Shown here: one piece after another, positions 8,689-16,677 of the stretch
How positions within the stretch are numbered: the stretch's first letter is position 1
Layout of the letters: every line of letters starts with the position of its first letter
Assembly (NCBI RefSeq): GCF_010093385.1
Contig: NZ_PDWV01000002.1
Location: 1-64,000 of the forward strand
Direction of reading: 5' to 3'
Length of the DNA: 64,000 nucleotides
Origin: Pseudoxanthomonas mexicana
GTDB lineage: Bacteria > Pseudomonadota > Gammaproteobacteria > Xanthomonadales > Xanthomonadaceae
The notes under the pieces: model-generated
Seen by the model: the letters and a program-made list of their open reading frames with translations, nothing else
Databases searched by the model: none
Told to the model about the DNA's origin: nothing
Program-made: the position numbers and the translations under genes

Positions 8689-9929
8689 GCCGGCATCCAG
8701 GCGGGCGGTTGCAGATGGCTCAGGCCATGCACCTGCACGCGCGTGCCGGCGGCGACGTCGCCGAGATCGGACGGCAACGTGATCCACGCCGTCGCCTGCG
8801 AGAACGGCAACAGGCGGAACGATGCCTGCGCCTGCGCCACGTGCGCATGCAGGCGACCGTCGCGGTCGCAGCGCAGCGTGCCGTGCAGGACGGCATGCAG
8901 TCCTGCGCGCGAGCGACAGTCGTCGGCCAGCGGCAGCCAGCACGTCGTTTCCGGCGGCAGGCCCAACCAGGCGCGCAGCAGCGGCTCCACCAGGAAACGG
9001 AAGCCCACCGCCGTGGACAGCGGATTGCCCGGCAAGCCGACGAACATCGCACCTTCGCGCAGGCGCGCAGCCAGCACCGGTTTGCCCGGACGCAGCGCCA
9101 CGCCATGGAACAGCGTCTCGGCGCCGCGCGCCTGCAGCGCGGACGGCACGAAGTCGTAGCACCCTTTCGACACCGCGCCCGTGCTGAGCCCCAGGTCCGC
9201 GCCCTCGGCCAGCGCGGCGTCTACCGCGGCGTGGAAGACCGCCACCTCGTCGCCGCCGCGCCGCATGAAGACCGGTTCCGCACCTGCCGCGGCCAGCGCG
9301 GCACGCAGGTAGGGCGAGGTCGCATCGTGGATGCCGCCCGGCGGCAGCGGCGTACCTGCCGCCACGATCTCGCCACCGGTCGCGAGCACGGCCACGCGCG
9401 GACGCCGCGCCACCCGGATGCGCTCGATGCCCAGCCCGGCGACCAGCATCACGGCGGCCGGATCCAGCACGTGTCCTGCGGGCAGCACGCACTGCCCAGG
9501 CTGCACGTCTTCGCCGCAGCGACGGATGTTCGCGCCCACCACCACGTCTCCCTGCACGCGTATGCGCGAAGCGCCCGACGCGGCGGCAGGCAAGGCCTCT
9601 ATCCGCTCCACCGGCACCACCGTGTCGGCGCGCGCCGGCAACGGTGCTCCGGTCATGATCTCCCAGGCGGACGCGTCGTCCTGCGGCGCGGGCTGTCCGG
9701 CGGCGATGCGCGCGCCGATCTCCCACACCTGCGCCGTGGCATCCGGCCGCCCGGCCGCGACCAGCGCAACGCCATCCAGCGCCGCGTTGTCGAACGGCGG
9801 CAGCGCTACCGGGCTGACTACCTCGTGGGCAAGCACGCGACCGACGGCATCGCCGGGGGCACAGGGCTGCACGCCCAGCCGGTCCACGCCGCCGCACAGC
9901 CGCTCCACCGCCTCCCGGTAACCGATCAC
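8685..9929 (-). CDS. moeA: Molybdopterin molybdenumtransferase
   Basis: 414 residues from a GTG at 9929 that is preceded by GGCGAGGGGACAG, a good ribosome site; a longer in-frame start 33 codons upstream lacks one and encodes an atypical basic leader. Family segments are LPPFDNAALDGVAL, IMTGAPLP, LSTGAVSKGCYDFVP (molybdate insertion) and GLPGNPLS. MoeA inserts molybdate into molybdopterin. It is the first gene of a moeA-mobA pair that leads into the nap operon, and an FNR-type box lies 111 bp upstream. Confidence 0.93.
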   Translation of the reverse strand: MIGYREAVERLCGGVDRLGVQPCAPGDAVGRVLAHEVVSPVALPPFDNAALDGVALVAAGRPDATAQVWEIGARIAAGQPAPQDDASAWEIMTGAPLPARADTVVPVERIEALPAAASGASRIRVQGDVVVGANIRRCGEDVQPGQCVLPAGHVLDPAAVMLVAGLGIERIRVARRPRVAVLATGGEIVAAGTPLPPGGIHDATSPYLRAALAAAGAEPVFMRRGGDEVAVFHAAVDAALAEGADLGLSTGAVSKGCYDFVPSALQARGAETLFHGVALRPGKPVLAARLREGAMFVGLPGNPLSTAVGFRFLVEPLLRAWLGLPPETTCWLPLADDCRSRAGLHAVLHGTLRCDRDGRLHAHVAQAQASFRLLPFSQATAWITLPSDLGDVAAGTRVQVHGLSHLQPPAWMPA

Positions 9930-10039
9930 CCTGTCCCCTCGCCGACAACGCCTGGCCCAGCCTAGTGCCGGCCGCCGGCCTTTGCCAGCCGCCGCCACGC
10001 CTTCACGCGACTGAACCTGCGACCGCAAGCCGCAGCCGA

Positions 10040-10053
10040 TTGACCCATATCAA
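10040..10053. promoter_or_regulatory. FNR-type box between moeA and hemN
   Basis: TTGACCCATATCAA fits the FNR/Anr consensus TTGAT-N4-ATCAA with one change. Its centre is 41.5 bp from position 10088, the hemN ATG, and TAGGCT at 10076-10081 is a -10 candidate at the correct spacing, so a class II FNR promoter would yield a leaderless hemN mRNA. In the other direction it lies 111 bp from moeA. Confidence 0.75.
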
Positions 10054-10087
10054 GGACAGTCGCGTGGTGCGGGCCTAGGCTGCACCC

Positions 10088-11485
10088 ATGGCCAACCTGT
10101 CCTCCCTGTTCGATCCCGACCTGCTGCGGCGCTACGACACGCCGGGGCCGCGCTACACCTCGTATCCGACGGCGCCGCAGTTCTCGCCCGGTTTCGACGA
10201 GAGCGACCTGCGCGCCATGGCGGCGACCAGCAACGGCGACCCCATCCCGCGGCCGTTGTCGCTGTACCTGCACATCCCGTTCTGCACCAGCCCGTGCTTC
10301 TACTGCGGCTGCAACCGCATCATCACCCGCGACACCGCGCGCGGCGCGGCCTACCTGACGCGGCTGTACCGCGAAGTGGCGATGGCCTCGGCGCTGTTCG
10401 ACCGCGACCGCGACGTGGAGCAGGTGCATTTCGGCGGCGGCACGCCCAACTTCCTTACCCCGGCGCAGATCGCCGAAGTGATGGACGTGCTGCGGCGGCA
10501 CTTCTCCTTCGCCGCACCGGCGCGGCTGGACTGTTCGATCGAACTGGATCCGCGCTTCATCACCCCGGACGACGTCGGCGCGCTCGCCGCCGCCGGCTTC
10601 AACCGCGCCAGCCTGGGCGTGCAGGATTTCGACCCCGAAGTGCAGCGCGCGGTCAACCGCATCCAGAGCGTGGAGCAGACGCTGGCGATCATCGACGCCT
10701 GCCGCACGCATGGCCTGCAGTCGGTGAACGTGGACCTGATCTACGGCCTGCCGAAGCAGAGCCTTGAGGGCTTCTCGCGCACGCTCGACATCACCCTGGA
10801 GGCGCGGCCCGACCGCCTGGCGATCTACAGCTACGCGCACCTGCCGTCGATGTTCCGCCCGCAGCAGCGCATCAACGCCGAGGACCTGCCTTCGCCGGAG
10901 GTCAAACTGGGCCTGCTGCAATGCGCGATCGACAAGCTGGGCGAAGCCGGCTACGTCTACATCGGCATGGACCACTTCGCCCTGCCTGGCGACAGCCTGG
11001 CGCAGGCGCAGCAACGTGGCGACCTGCACCGCAACTTCATGGGCTACACCACCCATGCCGAGAGCGACCTGGTGGGCCTGGGCGTAAGCGCCATCAGCCA
11101 CATCGGCCCGAGCTTCAGCCAGAACCCGCGCGACCTGGGCAGCTGGGAACAGGCCATCGACCAGGGCCGCCTGCCCGTGTGGCGCGGCATGCGGCTGGAG
11201 GAAGACGACGTGATCCGCGCCGACGTGATCCAGCAGCTGATGTGCCACGGCACGCTGGACTACCGCGATCTGGGCCGCCGGCATGTGATCGAGTTCACGA
11301 CTTACTTCGCCGACGCCCTGCAGCGGCTGCGCCCGCTGCAGGACGACGGACTGGTGGAATTGCGCCCGGACGGATTGCGGGCCACCTCGCGCGGACGGAT
11401 GCTGTTGCGTATCATCGCCATGTGTTTCGACCGCTACCTGCCCACCGCTGCAGCCTCGACGCCTCGCTTCTCGCGCACCGTCTGA
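10088..11485 (+). CDS. hemN: Oxygen-independent coproporphyrinogen III dehydrogenase
   Basis: 465 residues, the full length of HemN. The radical-SAM cluster motif CxxxCxxC is seen in HIPFCTSPCFYCGCNRIIT near residue 65, followed by FGGGTPNFL. The enzyme decarboxylates coproporphyrinogen III without oxygen, so haem can be made for the many cytochromes of denitrification under anoxia. The gene is followed 19 bp later by fnr on the same strand, and an FNR-type box lies directly upstream, which suggests an autoregulated hemN-fnr unit. Confidence 0.96.
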   Translation: MANLSSLFDPDLLRRYDTPGPRYTSYPTAPQFSPGFDESDLRAMAATSNGDPIPRPLSLYLHIPFCTSPCFYCGCNRIITRDTARGAAYLTRLYREVAMASALFDRDRDVEQVHFGGGTPNFLTPAQIAEVMDVLRRHFSFAAPARLDCSIELDPRFITPDDVGALAAAGFNRASLGVQDFDPEVQRAVNRIQSVEQTLAIIDACRTHGLQSVNVDLIYGLPKQSLEGFSRTLDITLEARPDRLAIYSYAHLPSMFRPQQRINAEDLPSPEVKLGLLQCAIDKLGEAGYVYIGMDHFALPGDSLAQAQQRGDLHRNFMGYTTHAESDLVGLGVSAISHIGPSFSQNPRDLGSWEQAIDQGRLPVWRGMRLEEDDVIRADVIQQLMCHGTLDYRDLGRRHVIEFTTYFADALQRLRPLQDDGLVELRPDGLRATSRGRMLLRIIAMCFDRYLPTAAASTPRFSRTV

Positions 11486-11504
11486 CCACTCCGGGAGTGT
11501 CCGC

Positions 11505-12260
11505 ATGAGCTCGCCGCTGGTCTTCCCGCGCACGGACGCGAGCATCGTCGCCGACGACGGCGATGCGCTGAGCTTCTGCTCCACCTGCGCGTTCTCGCAG
11601 GCCTGCCTGTCCGAGGGCATGGACAAGCGGGCGCTGATGGACCTGCATGTACTGGTCGAACACGTCGGCCCGCTGCGCGCCGGCGAACACGTGTTCCGCG
11701 AGGGCGATCCGTTCGGCGCCATCGCCGCGGTGCGCGCGGGCACGGTGAAGACCTACCAGGTCGACCGCAACGGGCACGAGCAGGTGCTCGGCTTCCATCT
11801 GCCCGGCGAAGTCATCGGACTGAACGCGATCCACGGCGACCGCTATCCCTGCAACGCCATCGCCCTGGACACGGTGATGCTGTGCCGCTTCTCGTTCCCG
11901 AAGATCGCACTGCTGGCCACGCGCCTGCCCAACCTGCAGCAGCACCTGTTCAAGCTGATGAGCCGCGACATCGGCGTGGCCTCGCTGTTCGCCCGCGACA
12001 ACACCGCCGACGAGCGCATGGCCGCGTTCCTGATCGGCCTGTCGCGCCGGCTGGCCGCGCGCGGATTCTCGCCGCGCCGGTTCCAGCTGACCATGGCGCG
12101 TACCGACATCGCCAACTACCTGCGCCAGGCGCCGGAAACCGTCAGCCGCGTGCTGCGCCGTTTCGAGCAGGACGGCCTGCTGCACATCAAGCAGCGCGAT
12201 GTCGAGATCCTTGACCTGCCCCGCCTGGAAGCCCTCGCGCTGAGCGTGCTGCGGGACTGA
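11505..12260 (+). CDS. fnr: FNR-type oxygen-sensing transcription regulator
   Basis: 251 residues of the CRP/FNR family. Cys25, Cys28 and Cys34 (FCSTCAFSQAC) plus Cys116 (RYPCNA) are the four ligands of an oxygen-labile [4Fe-4S] cluster. A cyclic-nucleotide-like beta roll and dimer helix follow. The C-terminal helix-turn-helix carries ETVSR, the E-x-x-S-R set that reads TTGAT half-sites in FNR. It is therefore the likely regulator of the TTGA-type boxes found in front of hemN, norB, nnrS, the copper receptor, nirK and ccoN. Its own expression probably depends on the hemN promoter 19 bp upstream of the intergenic gap. Confidence 0.93.
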   Translation: MSSPLVFPRTDASIVADDGDALSFCSTCAFSQACLSEGMDKRALMDLHVLVEHVGPLRAGEHVFREGDPFGAIAAVRAGTVKTYQVDRNGHEQVLGFHLPGEVIGLNAIHGDRYPCNAIALDTVMLCRFSFPKIALLATRLPNLQQHLFKLMSRDIGVASLFARDNTADERMAAFLIGLSRRLAARGFSPRRFQLTMARTDIANYLRQAPETVSRVLRRFEQDGLLHIKQRDVEILDLPRLEALALSVLRD

Positions 12261-12272
12261 GGTCGGATCCCT

Positions 12273-12408
12273 TGTAGGAGCGACGTCAGTCGCGACCGCA
12301 CGGCCAAACAGTCGAACAACCCGTCATTCGCCAGTCGGGCGCGCCGCGGCGCGTTCCTGAATATCCAAGGTGTGTTGGGGCGCGGTCGCGACTGACGTCG
12401 CTCCTACA
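12273..12408. repeat. Paired inverted 27-bp repeat (REPIN-like)
   Basis: A 27-bp sequence at 12273-12299 containing GTAGGAGCGACGTCAGTCGC recurs as its exact reverse complement at 12382-12408. The two arms enclose 82 bp and would form a long hairpin. Elements with this core are common between genes in xanthomonads. It lies between the fnr stop and the norB promoter and might act as a transcript boundary. Confidence 0.85.
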
Positions 12409-12437
12409 GAGAGCACACCGTCCGATCCGCTCCCCGC

Positions 12438-12451
12438 TTGACCTGCGTCAT
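12438..12451 (+). promoter_or_regulatory. FNR-type box upstream of norB
   Basis: TTGACCTGCGTCAT keeps the TTGAC-N4-GTCA core with one mismatch in the last base. The centre is 63 bp before the norB ATG. GATGAT at 12474-12479 has -10 spacing for a class II promoter, giving a leader of about 22 bases that still contains the ribosome site. Confidence 0.65.
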
Positions 12452-12507
12452 GGAGCCCCCGCGCCGGTGCGCCGATGATGCGGCCGTTTCCCGAGGAGAG
12501 CCGCATC

Positions 12508-14781
12508 ATGAATTCGACACGAAAGTTGTGGGTGGGGTTGGCGGCCCTGCTCATGGCGTCGTTCGCCGTCCTGCTATGGGTCGGCAGCGAGACCTACCGC
12601 CAAGCGCCACCCATGCCCGAACAGGTGGTCACCACCGACGGCAAAGTGGTCTACACCCGCCAGGACATCGAGACCGGCCGCCAGGTGTGGCAGTCGATCG
12701 GCGGCCAGCAGCTGGGCTCCATCTGGGGCCACGGCGGTTACGTGGCACCCGACTGGGGCGCGGACTGGCTGCACCGCGAAGCGGAGGCGATCCTCGACCT
12801 GTGGGCCAAGCGCGACACCGGCGCGGACAGCTACAAGACGCTGGACGAAGCCACCCAGGCCGCCTACGCCAAGCGCGTGCAGTCACTGTTGCGGCCCAAC
12901 ACCTACGACGCCGCCACCGGCACGATCACGGTCGATGCCGACCGCGCGCAGGCCATCGCCCAGGTCGCCGACCACTACCAGCGCCTGTTCGGCCACGACC
13001 CTTCCACCGCGGAGCTGCGCGAGGCCTATGCCATGCGCAACGACACGGTGGCCGATGCCGAGCACCGTCGCCAGCTGACCGCGTTCTACTGGTGGGCCGC
13101 ATGGGCATCGGTCACCGAGCGCCCCGGCTCGGAGATCACCTACACGGCCAACTGGCCGCATGACGAACTGGTCGGCAACACGCCGGCGTCCAACCTGCTC
13201 ATCTGGACGGTGTTCAGCGTGCTGTTCCTGATCGCCGGCATCGGCCTGCTGGGCTGGCACTACGCCACCAGCCACGGCGAGGAAATGGTGCCGGTGCTGC
13301 CGAAGAAGGATCCGCTGGCCGCGATCAAGGTGACGCCCTCGATGCGCGCCACCGCCAAGTACTTCTGGGTGGTGATCGCGCTGTTCCTGGTGCAGATCCT
13401 GCTGGGCGCGACCACCGCGCACTACCAGGTCGAAGGCCAGGAAGCCTATGGTTTCGCGCTCGCCGAAATCCTGCCCTACTCGCTCACGCGCACCTGGCAT
13501 ACCCAACTGGCGGTGCTGTGGATCGCGACCGCCTGGCTGGGCATGGGCCTGTACATCGCCCCGGCGATTTCCGGACACGAGCCGAAGTTCCAGCGCCTGG
13601 GGGTGAACTTCCTGTGGGCGTGCCTGTTGATCATCGTGGTCGGTTCCTTCACCGGCCAGTGGCTGGCGGTGATGCAGAAGCTGGGGCTGGCCAGGAACTT
13701 CTGGTTCGGCCACCAGGGCTGGGAATACGTAGACCTGGGCCGCTTCTGGCAGTGGTTCCTCTTCGTCGGCCTGCTGCTGTGGCTGACCCTGGTGGGACGC
13801 GCGCTGTGGCCGGCGATCCGCAGGGGCGACGATTCGCGTTCGATCGTGGGCCTGCTGTTCCTGTCGGTGGTGTGCATCGGCCTGTTCTACGCGGCCGGCC
13901 TGATGTGGGGCGAACACACGCACCTGTCGATGGTCGAATACTGGCGCTGGTGGGTCGTGCACCTGTGGGTGGAAGGCTTCTTCGAGGTGTTCGCGGTGGC
14001 GGTGATCGCCTTCCTGTTCACCCGCCTGGGCCTGCTGCAGGTGCGCAGCGCGACGCTCACGGTGCTGTTCGCCACCATCGTGTTCATGGCCGGCGGCGTG
14101 CTGGGCACGCTGCACCACCTGTACTTCACCGGCACCACGCCGTCGGTGATCGCCCTGGGAGCAAGCTTCTCCGCGCTGGAAGTGGTGCCGTTGGCCTATG
14201 TCGGCTTCGAGGCCTACCACAACTACAAGCTGGGCAAGGCCACGCCGTGGATGGCCAAGTACAAGTGGCCGATCATGTTCTTCCTGGCGGTCTCGTTCTG
14301 GAACCTGGTGGGTGCCGGCCTGTTCGGCTTCCTGATCAACCCGCCGCTGCCGCTGTACTACATGCAGGGCCTGAACCTGACCGCCAACCATGGCCACACG
14401 GCGATGTTCGGTGTGTACGGCATGCTGGGCATCGGCCTGATGCTGTTCTGCCTGCGCGGCCTGAAGCCGGACGTGGCGTGGAACGAGAAGCTGCTGAAGA
14501 CGGCGTTCTGGGCGCTCAACATCGGCCTGGCCGGCATGGCCGCCTTCACCCTGCTGCCACTGGGCATCCTGCAGCTGATCGCCTCGGTCGACCACGGTTA
14601 CTGGTACGCGCGCTCGGCCGAGTTCATGCAGCAGCCGATCGTGGAGATGCTGGTGTGGATGCGCGTACCGGCCGACACGCTGTTCAGCGTGGGCGCGGTG
14701 GCGCTGGCCTGGTTCGTGTTCCGCCTGTGGGTGGCCCCGCGCCGCGAGCCCCTGCCCGCCGCGCAACCGAGCGAAGCCTGA
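12508..14781 (+). CDS. norB: Quinol-dependent nitric oxide reductase
   Basis: 757 residues from ATG 12508, which has CGAGGAGAG 8 bp upstream; an in-frame ATG 33 bp earlier lacks such a site. The N-terminal extension with ETYRQAPP...QSIGGQQLGSIWGHG and a long periplasmic stretch before the 12-helix core marks the single-subunit qNOR class rather than cNOR, and no norC is present. WVVHLWVEGFFEVFAV carries the non-haem iron Glu region, and the LTANHGHTAMFG segment carries a haem His. It reduces NO to N2O using quinol in the cytoplasmic membrane. It stands alone as a unit, with a terminator at 14839 and an FNR box upstream. Confidence 0.95.
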   Translation: MNSTRKLWVGLAALLMASFAVLLWVGSETYRQAPPMPEQVVTTDGKVVYTRQDIETGRQVWQSIGGQQLGSIWGHGGYVAPDWGADWLHREAEAILDLWAKRDTGADSYKTLDEATQAAYAKRVQSLLRPNTYDAATGTITVDADRAQAIAQVADHYQRLFGHDPSTAELREAYAMRNDTVADAEHRRQLTAFYWWAAWASVTERPGSEITYTANWPHDELVGNTPASNLLIWTVFSVLFLIAGIGLLGWHYATSHGEEMVPVLPKKDPLAAIKVTPSMRATAKYFWVVIALFLVQILLGATTAHYQVEGQEAYGFALAEILPYSLTRTWHTQLAVLWIATAWLGMGLYIAPAISGHEPKFQRLGVNFLWACLLIIVVGSFTGQWLAVMQKLGLARNFWFGHQGWEYVDLGRFWQWFLFVGLLLWLTLVGRALWPAIRRGDDSRSIVGLLFLSVVCIGLFYAAGLMWGEHTHLSMVEYWRWWVVHLWVEGFFEVFAVAVIAFLFTRLGLLQVRSATLTVLFATIVFMAGGVLGTLHHLYFTGTTPSVIALGASFSALEVVPLAYVGFEAYHNYKLGKATPWMAKYKWPIMFFLAVSFWNLVGAGLFGFLINPPLPLYYMQGLNLTANHGHTAMFGVYGMLGIGLMLFCLRGLKPDVAWNEKLLKTAFWALNIGLAGMAAFTLLPLGILQLIASVDHGYWYARSAEFMQQPIVEMLVWMRVPADTLFSVGAVALAWFVFRLWVAPRREPLPAAQPSEA

Positions 14782-14838
14782 CCCTGGAACCGGCATCCGC
14801 GGATGGGGATGCCGGGCCACCTGCTGCAGGTTGCAGCC

Positions 14839-14866
14839 AGAGAGCCGCGCAAGCGGCTCTCTTTTT
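14839..14866 (+). terminator. Rho-independent terminator after norB
   Basis: Ten-base perfect stem (AGAGAGCCGC / GCGGCTCTCT) with a GCAA tetraloop, followed by TTTTT. It lies 58 bp after the norB stop. Confidence 0.93.
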
Positions 14867-14887
14867 GCGCAGGCATCAGATTGGAAT

Positions 14888-14913
14888 CCTTCTCCCCGTT
14901 CACGGGGAGAAGG
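14888..14913. repeat. Dispersed hairpin repeat (CCTTCTCCCCG type)
   Basis: Perfect 11-bp inverted repeat CCTTCTCCCCG / CGGGGAGAAGG around TTCA, followed by GTGGCCGAAGGCCGGATGAGGGG. This hairpin-plus-tail is a common intergenic repeat in xanthomonad genomes (recalled, not searched). Between it and the next gene at 15093 nothing else was recognised. Confidence 0.7.
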
Positions 14914-15092
14914 TGGCCGAAGGCCGGATGAGGGGCGCCGCAGCTGCAGACCCCTGCGCGTCCGGAAGCTCGCCCGGCGCAAACTCTGCGCAGCGTTTTG
15001 CCACTAACATCCACCGAGGCGGCGGACATCGCCACTAGCTGGCGACTGGTGTTTCCACCTCAAGTGAACCCGATGCAATCGATGGAGCGATC

Positions 15093-15539
15093 ATGGGCTA
15101 CGAAATCCATATCACCCGCAAGACCGAATGGTTCGACGAAGACGGACCGGAGATATCGCTGGAGGACTGGAAGGCCTACATCGCATCGGACCCCGAAATG
15201 CGGCTGGACGGCTACGCGGAAGCGACCATGGAAAACGGCGACGTCTTCCGCACTGAGCACGACGGCATTGCGGTCTGGACCGCATATTCCGGACATGGCG
15301 TCGACGGCAACATGGCCTGGCTCTACCCCGGCTCAGGCGGCATCGTGGCCAAGAATCCGGACAGGGAAATCCTGGCCAAGATGTTCGAGATCGCCCAGGC
15401 GCTCGGCGCCCGCGTGGTGGGCGACGAAGGGGAAGAGTACGGGACGGATGGGGAAATGGCCGAAGCCGCCGAGGCGGCCGAAGAAGCTGCATCGCCCGGC
15501 ATGAAGCAGGCCAAGCGTCCGTGGTGGAAGATATTCTGA
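15093..15539 (+). CDS. Hypothetical acidic cytoplasmic protein
   Basis: 148 residues starting MGYEIHITRKTEWFDEDG, with ATGGAGCGATC before the ATG as ribosome site. No signal peptide or membrane segment is seen. The N-terminal half resembles small bacterial proteins that begin 'Y.ihItR...W' and contain 'I(T/S).eEW', which are of unknown function and often found near immunity or toxin genes. The C-terminus is Ala/Glu-rich and ends basic (KRPWWKIF). There is no operon partner within 150 bp. The reading is clean but the function is unknown. Confidence 0.75.
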   Translation: MGYEIHITRKTEWFDEDGPEISLEDWKAYIASDPEMRLDGYAEATMENGDVFRTEHDGIAVWTAYSGHGVDGNMAWLYPGSGGIVAKNPDREILAKMFEIAQALGARVVGDEGEEYGTDGEMAEAAEAAEEAASPGMKQAKRPWWKIF

Positions 15540-15689
15540 TGCGGATAGGCTCACGGGCTGGGCTGAGCAAAGCTCAGTACCCACACGGACTCGGCTATGG
15601 AGCAAGAATCCTCTCGGCGGATAAAGATCACGCTGTTGGGGTTTGCAGGCTTACCCCAATTGATGATCTGACCTATCTGGACTCCCTGC

Positions 15690-16007
15690 ATGCATAAAGT
15701 AGGCCTCTACGCTTTTATCACGATGATGCTCTTCGTCGCTGCCTGCATGATGCTCACCGCGGGATCGCACCCGGGCATGATCGTCCTCGTGCTGGGAGGC
15801 ATGGCACTCCTTGCCTTCCGCGTTAACACGATCATCGACCGGGGGCGTACGCGCCGCGGCAAGCCCCGGGACTTCACCATGAGTTTCATGGATATCAGCG
15901 AACTCAAGGCCAGCGACTTGATTGAACTGATGGTCACCGTCCTCGTTTCCTTGGCCATGTTCGCTATCGGGATCCTGGTTTTTGGTAACCAGGCCCTAAT
16001 CGGCTGA
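15690..16007 (+). CDS. Hypothetical small membrane protein
   Basis: 105 residues with two or three predicted membrane segments: MHKVGLYAFITMMLFVAACM, then GMIVLVLGGMALLAF, a basic loop (DRGRTRRGKPRD), and a C-terminal LMVTVLVSLAMFAIGILVF. No good ribosome site is visible in front of the ATG, and base composition is less GC-rich than neighbouring genes, which suggests acquired DNA. No family is recognised. The 150-bp gap before it contains a short hairpin (GGCTGAGC-AAA-GCTCAG) and nothing else evident. Confidence 0.5.
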   Translation: MHKVGLYAFITMMLFVAACMMLTAGSHPGMIVLVLGGMALLAFRVNTIIDRGRTRRGKPRDFTMSFMDISELKASDLIELMVTVLVSLAMFAIGILVFGNQALIG

Positions 16008-16078
16008 CAACGTGGAACCAAAGCTCGCGGAAGCGACACTCGCGACGTTTGACCGGTAGCTCGTAACAGATGACGTGA

Positions 16079-16266
16079 TGGCTGGAAGCGCGGCTCAAGT
16101 CGCGGCTCGACGAGTTCAGGCGGGGCCAGTCGGTCTTCAACACCGACACGGACGTGTGCCGGTCTGGGTCATCGATGAAGGATTGGTGCAAGCGGGTCGA
16201 GGACCACGCCGCCCCCCTGTTCGCTGGATTCGAGCTTTTCTGTCGCTACGTCCGTTCAACCATAGC
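16079..16266 (+). pseudogene. Possible remnant of an unrecognised gene
   Basis: From the TGG at 16079 a frame without stop codons runs to a TGA at 16306; the part before the Cys-tailed gene on the other strand (16267) reads like real protein: WLEARLKSRLDEFRRGQ, then MKDWCKRVEDHAAPLFAGFE. A TGA lies directly before the first codon and no start with a ribosome site is present. It is either the rear end of a decayed gene or a chance frame. Confidence 0.25.
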
Positions 16267-16512
16267 TCAGTGCGAACACCCACCGCAGCATTGCCCCGCC
16301 TTGTGACCGCGCGGTTCGCTGTCGCCGGCTTCGGCGTTTTCGCCGACCTCCTTGAGGATGGCGATCACGCGCTCGGTGGGCAGCGTGGTCATCACCATCA
16401 GCCGGCCGGTGCCGGCTTCCAGGCTGACTTCGGCTTCCGGGTCCCAGGCGCGCAGGGCCTCGGTCATGGCCTGCTGGCGTTGCGCGGAGGGTGCATGGGT
16501 GTGATCGGACAT
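16267..16512 (-). CDS. Small Cys-tailed protein (CCGGCSH), HMA-like fold suspected
   Basis: 81 residues from ATG 16512. The body AMTEALRAWDPEAEVSLEAG...TLPTERVIAILKEVG has the helix-strand-strand-helix rhythm of a heavy-metal-associated domain, but the usual CxxC loop is absent. Instead the chain ends in CCGGCSH (Cys75, Cys76, Cys79, His81), a plausible metal site. A His-rich start (SDHTHAP) adds to this. A likely paralogue with the tail CCGGCSG is at 25387-25626 beside azurin and nirK. It is divergent from nnrS across two FNR-type boxes, with TACAGT at -10 spacing, so it is probably induced under anoxia. A role in copper or iron handling for denitrification is inference. Confidence 0.8.
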   Translation of the reverse strand: MSDHTHAPSAQRQQAMTEALRAWDPEAEVSLEAGTGRLMVMTTLPTERVIAILKEVGENAEAGDSEPRGHKAGQCCGGCSH

Positions 16513-16584
16513 CGGGCTTCCTGTGGTCTTGGGTGCGCGCTGGCGCGGGTGGCAGGACTGTAGGCGTTCGCCGCGCACGCGGCC

Positions 16585-16598
16585 TTGACCGGAATCAA
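16585..16598 (-). promoter_or_regulatory. FNR-type box for the Cys-tailed gene
   Basis: TTGACCGGAATCAA matches the FNR consensus except one base. Read on the minus strand, TACAGT (16562-16557) is a good -10 at class II spacing, predicting transcription from about 16550, 38 bp before the ATG at 16512. Confidence 0.75.
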
Positions 16599-16628
16599 GG
16601 CGACGCAGGCATGCGAATCGCGCCCGGC

Positions 16629-16642
16629 CTGACCCACGTCAA
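16629..16642 (+). promoter_or_regulatory. FNR-type box for nnrS
   Basis: CTGACCCACGTCAA has one weaker half-site. Its centre is 42 bp before 16678. A class II promoter here would start transcription at or next to the nnrS ATG, so the message would be leaderless, as proposed for hemN. Confidence 0.55.
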
Positions 16643-16677
16643 GGCGGTCGCGGGTCGGGGCGGGCACGCTGGCACCC

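Noticed and set aside
12508-14781. norB as part of a cNOR (norCB)
   Set aside because: The long N-terminal extension and the absence of a norC gene identify the quinol-type enzyme.
14888-14913. Second terminator after norB
   Set aside because: The hairpin has no T-run and its tail matches a dispersed repeat; the true terminator is at 14839.
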